A DNA stretch of 64,000 nucleotides from JAEUOS01 sp964470865 (GTDB lineage Bacteria; Pseudomonadota; Gammaproteobacteria; Burkholderiales; JAEUOS01), in contig CAYYFR010000001.1 of the NCBI GenBank assembly GCA_964470865.1, positions 74,124-138,123 of the forward strand, read 5' to 3'. Position 1 is the first letter of the stretch. The number at the start of each line of letters is the position of its first letter. Below are positions 40,368 to 49,204 of the stretch, piece after piece. The position numbers were made by a program, and so were the translations under genes. Below the pieces are notes generated by a model that made no database searches, was not told the origin of the DNA, and saw nothing but the letters and a program-made list of their open reading frames with translations.

Positions 40368-41471
40368 ATGAACGCCAAGGTCATACCGATTGCCAAGCAG
40401 TTCGTGCCGGGTACCCTGCCCCGGGTGCCGGCCATTGCACGCACGCCGGACGGCCGCCTCGCCGACACGCGTGGACGGCCCTTGCACGACCTGCGCATTT
40501 CGGTCACCGACCGCTGCAATTTTCGTTGCACCTACTGCATGCCGCGCTCGGTATTTGACAAGGATTATGCATTTCTGCCGCAGCGCGACCTGCTCAGCTT
40601 CGAGGAGATCACGCGGGTCGCCGGCATTTTCGCCAGCCACGGCGTCGAAAAGCTGCGCCTGACCGGCGGTGAACCGCTGTTGCGCAAGAACATCGAGCAA
40701 CTCATTGCCATGCTGGCGGCCCTCACCACGCGCGACGGCCGTCCGATGGACCTGACACTCACCACCAACGGCTCGCTCTTGCCCAGGAAAGCCCGCGCGC
40801 TCAAGGCCGCCGGCTTGCAACGTGTGACCGTCTCGCTCGACGCGCTCGACGATGCGGTGTTTCGCACCATGAACGACGTCGACTTTCCGGTTGCCCGTGT
40901 GCTCGAAGGCATAGCGGCCGCCGAGGAAGCAGGCCTGACACCGGTCAAGGTCAACATGGTGGTCAAAAAGGGCGTCAACGACGGCCACGTGGTCGAGATG
41001 GCGCGCCACTTCAAGGGCAGCGGGCATATCGTGCGCTTCATCGAATTCATGGACGTCGGGTCCAGCAATGGCTGGCGCATGGATGATGTTCTGCCTTCAG
41101 CGGAGATTGTGCGGCGTATCAGCGCGGAGATGCCGCTGGTGGTGGCCGACGCCAACTACATAGGCGAAGTCGCGGAGCGCTGGATGTATGCCGATGGCAG
41201 CGGCGAAATCGGTGTGATCTCGAGCGTGACCCAGGCGTTTTGTGCCACTTGCACGCGCGCGCGACTGTCGACCGAGGGCAAACTCTTCACCTGCCTGTTC
41301 GCGCAATCGGGCCACGACCTGCGCGGCCTGTTGCGTGCCGGTCGGAGCGACGCTGAAATCGCCGCTGCCATCGGCCTCATCTGGGGTGAGCGGCGCGACC
41401 GTTATTCGGAAATACGCACGGCCGCAACCGCGCGCGGCAAGAAGGTCGAAATGTCATACATTGGCGGCTAG
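40368..41471 (+). CDS. moaA: GTP 3',8-cyclase (molybdenum cofactor synthesis)
   Basis: A 367-residue radical-SAM enzyme that starts molybdopterin synthesis from GTP. The N-terminal cluster motif is CNFRCTYCMP (about residues 53-62), LTGGEPLLRKN follows, and the second C-terminal cluster is built from FCATCTRARLS with the later TCLF cysteine. The C-terminal GG that inserts into the active site is visible in MSYIGG. I prefer the ATG at 40368; a GTG at 40341 also opens the frame, and TATTAT ends 5 bp before that GTG. It is divergent from the fdh operon. MoaC, MoaD and MoaE are not encoded in the window. Confidence 0.93.
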   Translation: MNAKVIPIAKQFVPGTLPRVPAIARTPDGRLADTRGRPLHDLRISVTDRCNFRCTYCMPRSVFDKDYAFLPQRDLLSFEEITRVAGIFASHGVEKLRLTGGEPLLRKNIEQLIAMLAALTTRDGRPMDLTLTTNGSLLPRKARALKAAGLQRVTVSLDALDDAVFRTMNDVDFPVARVLEGIAAAEEAGLTPVKVNMVVKKGVNDGHVVEMARHFKGSGHIVRFIEFMDVGSSNGWRMDDVLPSAEIVRRISAEMPLVVADANYIGEVAERWMYADGSGEIGVISSVTQAFCATCTRARLSTEGKLFTCLFAQSGHDLRGLLRAGRSDAEIAAAIGLIWGERRDRYSEIRTAATARGKKVEMSYIGG

Positions 41472-41530
41472 CGATCGTCACCCTTCGGTATCTGTTACGA
41501 ACCATCGCCAACACAAGAGAAAGCACCAAC

Positions 41531-42487
41531 ATGCGCCGAATCCTTGCAGGAATTGTGTTTGCACTGGGCAGCCTTGGCGCGATCGCCCAGCCCTACCCGA
41601 ACAAGCCGATCCGCATGATCGTGCCCTACCCTCCTGGTGGAGGTACCGACGCGCTCGGCCGCATCATGTCCGAGCGTCTCGCCGACCGCCTGGGTGTGGC
41701 AGTGGTCGTTGCCAACGTTCCGGGTGGCTCGGGCACGGTGGGCAGCGAACAGGTGCGCCGCGCCGAACCCGACGGTTATACCCTGCTTTTCAATGCCAGC
41801 CTGTTCCTGATGGGCAAGAATGTGGTCAAAGCCACGCCCTACGATCCGCTCGACGATTTCACCGCACTTGGCCGCGTCGGCCAGGCGCCGCTGTTGATCA
41901 TCGCCTCGAGCAAGGTCGAGGCCGCCAACCTGGCCGATCTGGTCAAGGCGGTGCGCGCCAACCCCGCCGGGTTCAACATGGCGATTTCCGGGCTGGGCGC
42001 GGCGGGCCATCTTGGCAGCCTGGAATTCATGCGCCTGACCGGCACCAGCCTGCAGGCGATCCCCTACAAGGGCACCAACCCGGCACTGGCCGACGTGATG
42101 GGCGGCAATGTGCAATTGATGATCGATGCCGCCACCGCCCTGTTGCCGCAGACCAAGGGCGGCCGCGTACGCGGCATGGCAATCACCAGCGCCACCCGCA
42201 ACAAGGCCTATCCCGAGATTCCGACCACGGTCGAGGCCGGCATGCCGGAACTGACCATGGCCTCCTGGTATGGCGTGTGGGGCCCGAAAGGCCTGCCGCC
42301 GGCGCTTGCCAGCCGGCTGGCAACGGCGATTGCAGAAGGCGTGCGTCAGCCGGAATTCGCAGCGCGCATCGATGCGGCCGGCATCGTACCGGGATATATG
42401 GATCCGACCGCGTTTGTCGAATTCATGCGCGCCGACCTGGTCAAGAGTGTGCAGCTTCTGAAGGCCGCCAACTTCCAGCCCGAGTAG
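41531..42487 (+). CDS. Bug-family (tripartite tricarboxylate) solute receptor
   Basis: A 318-residue periplasmic receptor with a signal peptide of about 20 residues (ending AIAQP). YPNKPIRMIVPYPPGGGTD is the family signature, followed by VANVPGGSGTVGSEQV and PYKGTNPALADVMGGNVQ. Such receptors bind carboxylates and small amides for TctAB transporters, which are not present here. The gene follows moaA by 59 bp, and AGAGAAAG before the ATG gives it its own ribosome site. It is convergent with the amidohydrolase gene, a frequent partner of Bug receptors. Confidence 0.9.
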   Translation: MRRILAGIVFALGSLGAIAQPYPNKPIRMIVPYPPGGGTDALGRIMSERLADRLGVAVVVANVPGGSGTVGSEQVRRAEPDGYTLLFNASLFLMGKNVVKATPYDPLDDFTALGRVGQAPLLIIASSKVEAANLADLVKAVRANPAGFNMAISGLGAAGHLGSLEFMRLTGTSLQAIPYKGTNPALADVMGGNVQLMIDAATALLPQTKGGRVRGMAITSATRNKAYPEIPTTVEAGMPELTMASWYGVWGPKGLPPALASRLATAIAEGVRQPEFAARIDAAGIVPGYMDPTAFVEFMRADLVKSVQLLKAANFQPE

Positions 42488-42517
42488 GTCTCGGTGCGCG
42501 CGTCGCGACCACCGACT

Positions 42518-43750
42518 TCAGGCGGCACGTGCCGCCGGCAGCAGATCCGGCAAATAGCGCCGGGTCGGCTCGATGGCGTTGCCTGACTTGACCACCAGCC
42601 GCGGTATCAGGCGCTCGCCTGCCAGCAAGGGCTCGCCGCGCCCATCGCGCATGCTCCAGTCGCCCGCAACACGATCGAGAACGGTGATGTCAGCCAGCGT
42701 GCCTGGGGTCAGTGAGCCGATGTCCGGATCGCGCAGGATGGCGGCCGGATTCACCGTCACCCGACGCACCACTTCGGTAAGCGGCATGCCCAGTGCCAGC
42801 ATGCGCGTCATCGCGCCGCACAGGCTGTAGTCGAGGATGGAATCGTCATGATAGCTGGCGAAGTCGCCGTGGATATCGCTTGAAATCGTGTTCGGCAGCA
42901 CGCCGGCGGCCATCATCCTGCGCGCGATGGCATAGCTGAAGTTGATGCCGTAGCCGATGTCGAAATGCAGCCCGCGATCCAGCGCGCGCAGCACGATTTC
43001 GGGCACAGCATCGCCGCTGCCCATGATGCCATCGGGCATCGAACTGTAAACATGCGCCAGGGTGTCGCCGGGACGCAGCACCGGTAGCACCTGTTCAAGC
43101 ACCTGCTCGGCCACCGGGCGCCTGGATTCGACCACCGGAAACAGTTCTCCGGTGTGGCAGTACAAGGGCAAGCCGGCTTCGTTGCCGGCGCGCACCGCTG
43201 CCGCCAGCACTTCGGTACCCCAATGTGACAGAGAACCGGATTCACCGTGGCATTTGAAGCCGCGAATCAGGCGCGGATGCTGCGCTGCCAGGCGCACCAG
43301 GTCGGCGACATCCACCATGCCCGGGTTGTGCAACATATCGCCACGCATCCCGCCCTTGAGCGCGCCGGCCACGTTGATCGAAACGAAGCTGCGTACATCG
43401 GTGCGCGCGGCTTCGATCACGTATGCTTTGAAGCCACCGAAAGTCCAGGCGCCGGCGCTGCCCTGGTCGACGATGGTGGTGCAGCCCGCATTGACGCCCG
43501 CGTCATCCGCATTGACCCCGAAGTTGGTGACCCATTCGTACACATGCACATGCAGATCGATGAGGCCGGGACATACCAAAGCGCTGGCCACGTCGATGCT
43601 CTGCTTGCGCGGCATGGCCGACAAATCGGCACCGACCGCGACAATGCGCCCGGCACTGATCGCCACGTCCATCACTGCATCGATGTGATTGGCAGGGTCG
43701 ATTACCTGACCGCCATGAAGTACCAAATCGGCTACTGCGACTATGTTCAT
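42518..43750 (-). CDS. Amidohydrolase/deacetylase family metallohydrolase
   Basis: A 410-residue cyclic-amidohydrolase superfamily enzyme. Metal-site motifs are GLIDLHVHVYEW (HxH near residue 66), the lysine in RGFKCHGES, LYCHTGE, LAHVYSS and SSDIHGD. It belongs to the dihydroorotase-like deacetylase group that acts on N-acyl amino acids or related amides; the substrate is not fixed. AGGAGAAAGG precedes the ATG at 43750; the frame upstream to 43891 is not family sequence. It stands between Mo-cofactor genes and may have been inserted there with the Bug receptor. Confidence 0.87.
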   Translation of the reverse strand: MNIVAVADLVLHGGQVIDPANHIDAVMDVAISAGRIVAVGADLSAMPRKQSIDVASALVCPGLIDLHVHVYEWVTNFGVNADDAGVNAGCTTIVDQGSAGAWTFGGFKAYVIEAARTDVRSFVSINVAGALKGGMRGDMLHNPGMVDVADLVRLAAQHPRLIRGFKCHGESGSLSHWGTEVLAAAVRAGNEAGLPLYCHTGELFPVVESRRPVAEQVLEQVLPVLRPGDTLAHVYSSMPDGIMGSGDAVPEIVLRALDRGLHFDIGYGINFSYAIARRMMAAGVLPNTISSDIHGDFASYHDDSILDYSLCGAMTRMLALGMPLTEVVRRVTVNPAAILRDPDIGSLTPGTLADITVLDRVAGDWSMRDGRGEPLLAGERLIPRLVVKSGNAIEPTRRYLPDLLPAARAA

Positions 43751-44009
43751 GGTCAAACCTTTCTCCTGACCCGGCTGCAGAAAGGTGCAGCCTCTACCTC
43801 CAGTTGACGCAACCCGCGTGCCATCAAGTGTGCCACGGCTGCGCGGACAATGGCCAGCGTGGCCTGCGCTGGCCAATATTGAGCACTTCATTATTCATGA
43901 CAAAAACACGCCTCTCACGAGGCTGTCATGTTTTTGGTAGCGTTCGATAGGATAGAATTTTGCGCTTCTTACCCATTTCCACGCAAGGTTCGCGGCGTGG
44001 CACCGCACA

Positions 44010-44864
44010 TTGGCCAAGCCCCTTCTACTGACCTCCGCCGCTCGTCCGTCCACCTTCGAGGTTGACGCCATTGACGAGAAGGGCGCGATCGTGCCGACCG
44101 CAATCGCCGGCGAACACCCGCTCACGCTGTACCTCGATCGCCGCGAACTGGTGACCCTGATGACCCTGGGTGCGGCGCCTGAAGCACTGGCACTGGGCTA
44201 CCTGCGCAACCAGCGCATCGTCACCGGCATCGAGCGAATCGCTGCGGTTCAAGTCGACTGGGATACCGCGAGTGTCGCGGTCACCACGCGCGACGGCGAT
44301 TTCTGGGACGACGCTGCAGCCGAGGCACGCCTGGCCAAACGCACCGTCACCACCGGTTGCGGCCAGGGCACGGTGTTCGGCGACCTGATGGAATCGATCG
44401 ACGAAATCCGCCTGCCCGATTCGGTGCGCATGAGCCAGGAGGTGCTCTACAGCGTGATGGAGCGGGTGCGCAAGCACGAATCGATATACAAGCAGGCCGG
44501 TGCCGTACATGGTTGCGCCCTGTGCTCGAACGCAGGTGCCGCGCGCGGCGAGATCATCTATTTCGTCGAGGATGTCGGGCGCCACAACGCGGTTGATGCT
44601 ATTGCCGGGCGCATGTGGCTCGACGGCATCGATGGCGGCGACAAGATCTTCTACACCACCGGCCGCCTGACCTCCGAAATGGTGATCAAGTGTGCGCAAA
44701 TGGGCATCCCGATCCTGCTGTCGCGCTCCGGCCTGACGCAGATGGGGCACGAAATCGCGCGTCGGGTCGGCATCACCATGATCGGGCGCTGTCAGGGTAG
44801 ACACTACCTGCTGTTTACGGGCCAGCAGCGTTTCGTCAGTGCGCCGGCGACGCTTGTAGCATGA
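44010..44864 (+). CDS. fdhD: Formate dehydrogenase sulfurtransferase FdhD
   Basis: A 284-residue protein required for active formate dehydrogenase; it moves sulfur from IscS to the molybdenum cofactor. The CxxC motif is in VHGCALCSN (about residues 166-174), and DVGRHNAVDAIAG and TTGRLTSEMVIKCAQMGIPI are strongly conserved. The frame has a TTG start at 44010 with a weak upstream AAGG. No better in-frame start is visible. Its stop overlaps the start of the mobA-moeA fusion by ATGA. A GCCTC-TCAC-GAGGC hairpin and TAGAAT box are in the 259-bp leader region. Confidence 0.92.
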   Translation: MAKPLLLTSAARPSTFEVDAIDEKGAIVPTAIAGEHPLTLYLDRRELVTLMTLGAAPEALALGYLRNQRIVTGIERIAAVQVDWDTASVAVTTRDGDFWDDAAAEARLAKRTVTTGCGQGTVFGDLMESIDEIRLPDSVRMSQEVLYSVMERVRKHESIYKQAGAVHGCALCSNAGAARGEIIYFVEDVGRHNAVDAIAGRMWLDGIDGGDKIFYTTGRLTSEMVIKCAQMGIPILLSRSGLTQMGHEIARRVGITMIGRCQGRHYLLFTGQQRFVSAPATLVA

Positions 44865-46882
44865 CACCGGCCCAACAACAGTCCATCACCGGCCTGATCC
44901 TGGCCGGCGGGCGCAGTTCACGCATGGCGCACGCGGGCCAGGCACGCGACAAGGCGCTGATCCAGTTCAAGGGCCGGCGTCTCGTCGATCATGTCTTCGA
45001 CAAACTCGCGCCACAGGTGGGCGGCGTGATGATCAACGCCAACCAGAACCACGAGCAGTTCAAGTCGTTCAATGTGCGCGTGCTGTCGGATGCGATTGGC
45101 GATTTTGCCGGCCCGCTGGCCGGTCTGCATGCGGGCCTCTTCGCCTCGAAACGCCCGTTCCTGATCACCGTGCCGTGCGACTCGCCCTTCTTTCCCGACG
45201 ACCTGGTGTCGCGCATGTTCGATGCGCTCGAATCCACCGGCAGCGCGGTCGCCATTGCGATGAGTGGTGATCAGCCACATCCGGTATTCGCACTGGTACG
45301 GCGCAGCGTGCTCGATCATCTGTCGGATTTTCTCAAGCAGGGCGGGCGCAAGATCGATGCCTGGTACGACAGCCTGACAACCGTGCAGGTCGATTTCAAC
45401 GACGACGCGCTGTTCGGCAACATCAACACGCCGCAGGAACTGGCCGCGTTCGAAAACGGGCTTCCGCTGCCACCTAAAGTCGCCAAGCCGCGCTTTCGGC
45501 GCGAGGCGGAGAGTGTGGCGCCAGGCGAAAAAGTGCAACAACACACCGACGCGGCCCTGGCACCGACACGCGATTTTCTGCAACACATCTTAGCCGCACC
45601 CGCACCGCCGGCCGCCAGCCTTGAGGCCATTACCAGTTGCCTCGATGGTTACGACCCCAACGCGCTGCCGGTGGCAATGGTCAATCAGGTGATTCGCCAG
45701 TTTGTACAACCGCTGGCAGGGTTCGAACAGGTGGCACTGCGCGACGCCCTCGGTCGCGTATCGGCCGAGAACATCATTTCCCCCATCAATGTGCCGGCGC
45801 ACGACAATTCGGCGATGGATGGCTGGGCGGTGCGCGGCAGTGACCTAGGAACGAGTGATGAAGCCGTGCTCAACGAGATCGGCAGTTCCCTGGCGGGTCG
45901 TGAGTTCAGCGGCAAGGTCAGCCGCGGCGAATGCGTCCGCATCACCACCGGCGCAGTCATGCCGCACGGCTGTGATACCGTGATACCGCTCGAAATGGTC
46001 AAGGCAGAAGGCGTGCGGATCGTGATTCCGCCGCGGCAGGAGGCCGGCGCCAACCGGCGTTTGGCCGGCGAGGATCTGGCGCGCGGGCAGGTGGCGCTGG
46101 CGGCAGGCGCGGTCATCAAGCCGTCCGAGTTGGGCCTTATCGCTTCGCTGGGCATGCCCGAGGTGCGGGTGCGACGGCGCCTGCGGGTGGCATTCTTTTC
46201 CACCGGCAACGAACTCAAGTCGGTCGGTCAAACCCTGGCCGAAGGCGAGGTCTACGACAGCAATCGCTACACTCTATACGGCATGTTGCAGCGCCTGGGG
46301 GTGGATGTTGTCGATATGGGCGTGATTCGCGACGACCCGGCAGCGCTTGAAGAGGCGTTTCGACTGGCCGCTGCCAATGCCGACGCAGTGATCACATCGG
46401 GTGGTGTTTCCGTAGGCGAGGCCGACCATACCAAGCAGATCATGCGCAAGCTGGGAGACGTGGTGTTCTGGCGCATCGCCATGCGCCCGGGTCGGCCGAT
46501 GGCCTTCGGCAGCATCACCGACGGCCCGCGTCAGGCCGCGCTGTTCGGTCTGCCCGGCAATCCGGTTGCGGTGATGGTGACCTTCTACCATTTTGTGCGC
46601 GGCGCCTTGCTGCACATGATGGGCGCCACCAACACTGACCTGCCGCTTCTGCGTGTGAAATCGCAAGAAGCGATGCGCAAGAAGTCGGGCCGCACCGAGT
46701 ACCAGCGCGGTTTTCTTGAAACCAGAGGTGGCAGCCTCACGGTACGCATCACCGGCGCCCAGGGTTCCGGCATTTTGCGCTCCATGAGCCAGGCCAATTG
46801 TTTCATCGTGCTGGGGCACGACCAAGGCAGCGTCGAGGCCGGCGACGCGGTCGATGTGATGCTGTTCGAAGGACTGGTCTGA
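44861..46882 (+). CDS. mobA-moeA: MobA-MoeA fusion: Mo-cofactor guanylyltransferase and molybdotransferase
   Basis: A 673-residue single chain. Residues about 8-205 are MobA (MGD synthesis), with LILAGGRSSRMA, DKALIQFKG, GPLAGLHAGL and PCDSPFFP; the GTP loop has a short insertion (HAGQAR) between RMA and DKA. A linker of about 50 residues follows. Residues about 260-673 are MoeA, which inserts molybdate into adenylylated molybdopterin: PAHDNSAMDGWAVRG (near 309), TTGAVMPHGCDTVIP, TSGGVSVGEADHTK (near 510) and GLPGNPVAVM (near 562). It is translationally coupled to fdhD. The fusion joins metal insertion to nucleotide attachment, two successive steps for the FdhA cofactor. I see no frameshift or internal stop. 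Confidence 0.92.
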   Translation: MTPAQQQSITGLILAGGRSSRMAHAGQARDKALIQFKGRRLVDHVFDKLAPQVGGVMINANQNHEQFKSFNVRVLSDAIGDFAGPLAGLHAGLFASKRPFLITVPCDSPFFPDDLVSRMFDALESTGSAVAIAMSGDQPHPVFALVRRSVLDHLSDFLKQGGRKIDAWYDSLTTVQVDFNDDALFGNINTPQELAAFENGLPLPPKVAKPRFRREAESVAPGEKVQQHTDAALAPTRDFLQHILAAPAPPAASLEAITSCLDGYDPNALPVAMVNQVIRQFVQPLAGFEQVALRDALGRVSAENIISPINVPAHDNSAMDGWAVRGSDLGTSDEAVLNEIGSSLAGREFSGKVSRGECVRITTGAVMPHGCDTVIPLEMVKAEGVRIVIPPRQEAGANRRLAGEDLARGQVALAAGAVIKPSELGLIASLGMPEVRVRRRLRVAFFSTGNELKSVGQTLAEGEVYDSNRYTLYGMLQRLGVDVVDMGVIRDDPAALEEAFRLAAANADAVITSGGVSVGEADHTKQIMRKLGDVVFWRIAMRPGRPMAFGSITDGPRQAALFGLPGNPVAVMVTFYHFVRGALLHMMGATNTDLPLLRVKSQEAMRKKSGRTEYQRGFLETRGGSLTVRITGAQGSGILRSMSQANCFIVLGHDQGSVEAGDAVDVMLFEGLV

Positions 46883-47545
46883 CCCCTGCGATGCGCCCTG
46901 GTGCCGATGTAGCCGCAGCTGACCTGCCGGCGACAGCGCTTGCGGCAGACGACGCCGGCAAAGGTTGGAGTGCTCATCTGGCACTGGGCTTCGAGCGCAC
47001 CAGCCCGGAGCGGACCGTGCTTGTTCGGCGCGAACATCGCGGCCCTTTGCGCATACAAAAGGCAGAGGTCGCATGAATCGCGCCGTCGTGGCGGCGCATG
47101 ATGCGCGCGGCACCGGTAGCCTCGATCACGCCATCTACAGCGATCTCGAAAATCTCCTCCAGAGTGGCGGCGCGGTAGAGGGCGTCGCTCAAGCGATATA
47201 GCGCATGCAATGGTGCGGCTACGAGCGCGCGGTGATCCGCGGGCAGAGTTGTCCCGAATACGTACGTCAAGGGGCTCCCCTGGATAAACAGGCGGCCGGA
47301 CTGCGCAACCGTTGTATGGACCTATGGCGTTGGCATGGTCGCTTGGCGTCACCGTCTGCCCTATGGAAAGACAGACGCAAAACGTGACAGAGTATACATA
47401 TCGGTCAGGGCTTCGCCAAGCCGTTCGACCGGCTGCCGAAAGCCTCGGCCATGCGTCGTGCGCCACACCGCTTGCCATGCAATGGGGCTGTCGGCGGCAA
47501 GTACCTAAAGCCCCGGCGGCGACGCCGCGGCCCAGCGCCAGGGAC
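46883..47545. other. 663-bp region without an intact gene
   Basis: No complete gene is visible. The only coding trace is the GAF-like remnant at 46974-47270. The right part (47271-47545) shows neither gene nor clear repeat. Confidence 0.6.
46974..47270 (-). pseudogene. Remnant of a GAF-domain sensor protein
   Basis: On the minus strand the reading LHALYRLSDALYRAATLEE, then FEIAVDGVIEATGAARI, matches the opening helix and first strand of GAF domains in sensor kinases. The frame loses similarity after about 60 residues and no kinase domain follows. It is probably a relic, though a short independent protein cannot be ruled out. Confidence 0.4.
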
Positions 47546-48388
47546 CTATCTGCTGACGTCTTCGCGCACCAAGCGTACCGTGTACCCGCCCGACTTTTCG
47601 TCCAGCGTCAGCATGATCAGCTTGTGCCCTTGCGCATCCTCCAGCATGTCGCCGAACGCCCGGTAGCCGTAGTAGCTTTCGTTGAACCCGGGACGCCGCC
47701 GCTTCAGGGTCTGTTTGACCATCGATCCCCATATTTTCTCGTCTGCGCCGCGTTCGGCGACGAGGGCTTCGACGGTCTCAACTACCAGATCGAGTGCCTC
47801 CTGACGTTTGTCGTCCAGCGCGGCTTCCTTGGCACGTGGCGACCTCTTCGCAGTTTCACCAGGACCTTTGGCCGGCACCTTGCGTGCCGCGCGGGTGCGC
47901 TTGGCCTCGTCTTCACGCACCAGATCGTCGTAATAGATGAACTCGTCGCAATTGGCGATCAGCAGGTCGGAGGTCGAATTCTTGACCCCGACGCCGATCA
48001 CGATCTTGTTGTTCTCGCGCAGCTTCGACACCAGCGGCGAAAAGTCGGAATCGCCGGAAAGGATGACGAAGGTATCGACATGCGCCTTGGTGTAGCAAAG
48101 GTCGAGGGCATCGACCACCATGCGGATATCGGCGGAGTTTTTGCCCGACTGTCGTACATGCGGAATCTCGATCAGTTCGAATGCCGCTTCGTGCATCGAG
48201 GCCTTGAATTCCTTGTAACGCTCCCAGTCGCAGTACGCCTTCTTGACCACGATGCTGCCCTTGAGCAGCAGGCGTTCGAGCACGCGCGCGATGTCGAACT
48301 TGGCGTACTTGGCGTCGCGCACCCCCAATGCGACATTCTCGAAATCGCAAAACAGGGCCATGTTGTTGATGTCGGGCTGGGCGGCCAT
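47546..48388 (-). CDS. NYN-domain nuclease with C-terminal LOTUS/OST-HTH domain
   Basis: A 280-residue protein. Residues about 8-150 form a NYN (PIN-like) nuclease domain with acidic residues Asp15 (LFCDFENV), Asp87 (SADIRMVVDAL), and Asp113/Asp115 (LSGDSDFSPLV). A basic Ala/Lys/Arg linker (about 170-205) leads to a LOTUS/OST-HTH RNA-binding fold, WGSMVKQTLKRRRPGFNES and YYGYRAFGDMLEDAQG. It resembles LabA-type NYN proteins and MARF1-like RNases. I chose the ATG at 48388 from the family N-terminus. It lies alone, 115 bp downstream of a membrane-protein gene in the same orientation. Confidence 0.88.
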   Translation of the reverse strand: MAAQPDINNMALFCDFENVALGVRDAKYAKFDIARVLERLLLKGSIVVKKAYCDWERYKEFKASMHEAAFELIEIPHVRQSGKNSADIRMVVDALDLCYTKAHVDTFVILSGDSDFSPLVSKLRENNKIVIGVGVKNSTSDLLIANCDEFIYYDDLVREDEAKRTRAARKVPAKGPGETAKRSPRAKEAALDDKRQEALDLVVETVEALVAERGADEKIWGSMVKQTLKRRRPGFNESYYGYRAFGDMLEDAQGHKLIMLTLDEKSGGYTVRLVREDVSR

Positions 48389-48503
48389 TTTCGTTCCACA
48401 GTGGTGTTGGCGCCGGGCCGGCTGCGCGGGTACGGCCTGATCACTGCCGCAACCCGCATTGTCGCCGTTTCGCCAACGCGGCGGCAAGCGCGCGCCGCAG
48501 GTT

Positions 48504-49079
48504 TCAGAAACGGCCTTCGCCGCTGCCGTAGAGAGGCAGCCCGCGTTCGCGCCGCCGCTCGATTGGCGCCAGCAGGTCGGTTTCGAACCATGTGATGAAC
48601 TTCAGAGAATCGGGGTGGCGCGCCAGCCGCAGGTAGCGCCGCGCGCCTGCGACCGAAAGATAGGCTCCTCGCCCGCGCCCCTCGAAGGTAGTGGCTTCAT
48701 GCGGCGCGTAGTGACGGATCGCAGCAACGTCGCCGCCGATGCACTTGCGCAGGTCATCGAGGCACAACCAGAGATCGTCAAGCTCATCGAACACGACCCG
48801 CACTTCCTGTTGCTCGAAATAGTGATGACGGCCGCCATGGACCCTATGGGCAGCGATCCGTTCAAGGTGCGCGATGCCGAAAAACGAGCAGCTGGCCCAA
48901 TAGCTGGCCAAACCGGCGAACAGGCCCGACGCCATGCCGATCGGGACCGCCCACCAGATCGGCCGGCCGTTAGCCCAGGCCCAGAGAGCCACCACCAGCC
49001 CGGGCGCCAGACTGCAGATCAGGGCGACCTGGAGGAATCTGACCTGGTCTCCCGGGCGCATGACGTCGGACCATCGCAT
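48504..49079 (-). CDS. Two-helix membrane protein with BRO-N-like tail
   Basis: A 191-residue protein that I cannot name. Two transmembrane helices (FLQVALICSLAPGLVVALWAW and AVPIGMASGLFAGLASYWAS) occupy residues about 14-62. The rest is cytoplasmic: VRVVFDELDDLWLCLDDLRK and AYLSVAGARRYLRLARHPDS, then FITWFETDLLAPIERR. This recalls the BRO-N/antirepressor domain (the W-x-cLDDl-k opening, then the W-x-ExLxPxxR end), but that is pattern matching only. Start choice is uncertain: ATG 49079 or a TTG at 49127, neither with a good ribosome site. Confidence 0.6.
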   Translation of the reverse strand: MRWSDVMRPGDQVRFLQVALICSLAPGLVVALWAWANGRPIWWAVPIGMASGLFAGLASYWASCSFFGIAHLERIAAHRVHGGRHHYFEQQEVRVVFDELDDLWLCLDDLRKCIGGDVAAIRHYAPHEATTFEGRGRGAYLSVAGARRYLRLARHPDSLKFITWFETDLLAPIERRRERGLPLYGSGEGRF

Positions 49080-49204
49080 GATGTCGAGGAAGCCATTTGT
49101 TTGATCGACGCCTGCAGTGTACCGCAAGCCTGCGGCATTGTCATCGCCAAAGCGTGCGAGTCAGGCGCGGCAGGCATCGCGGCGCCACTATTCCGACGCC
49201 TCGT

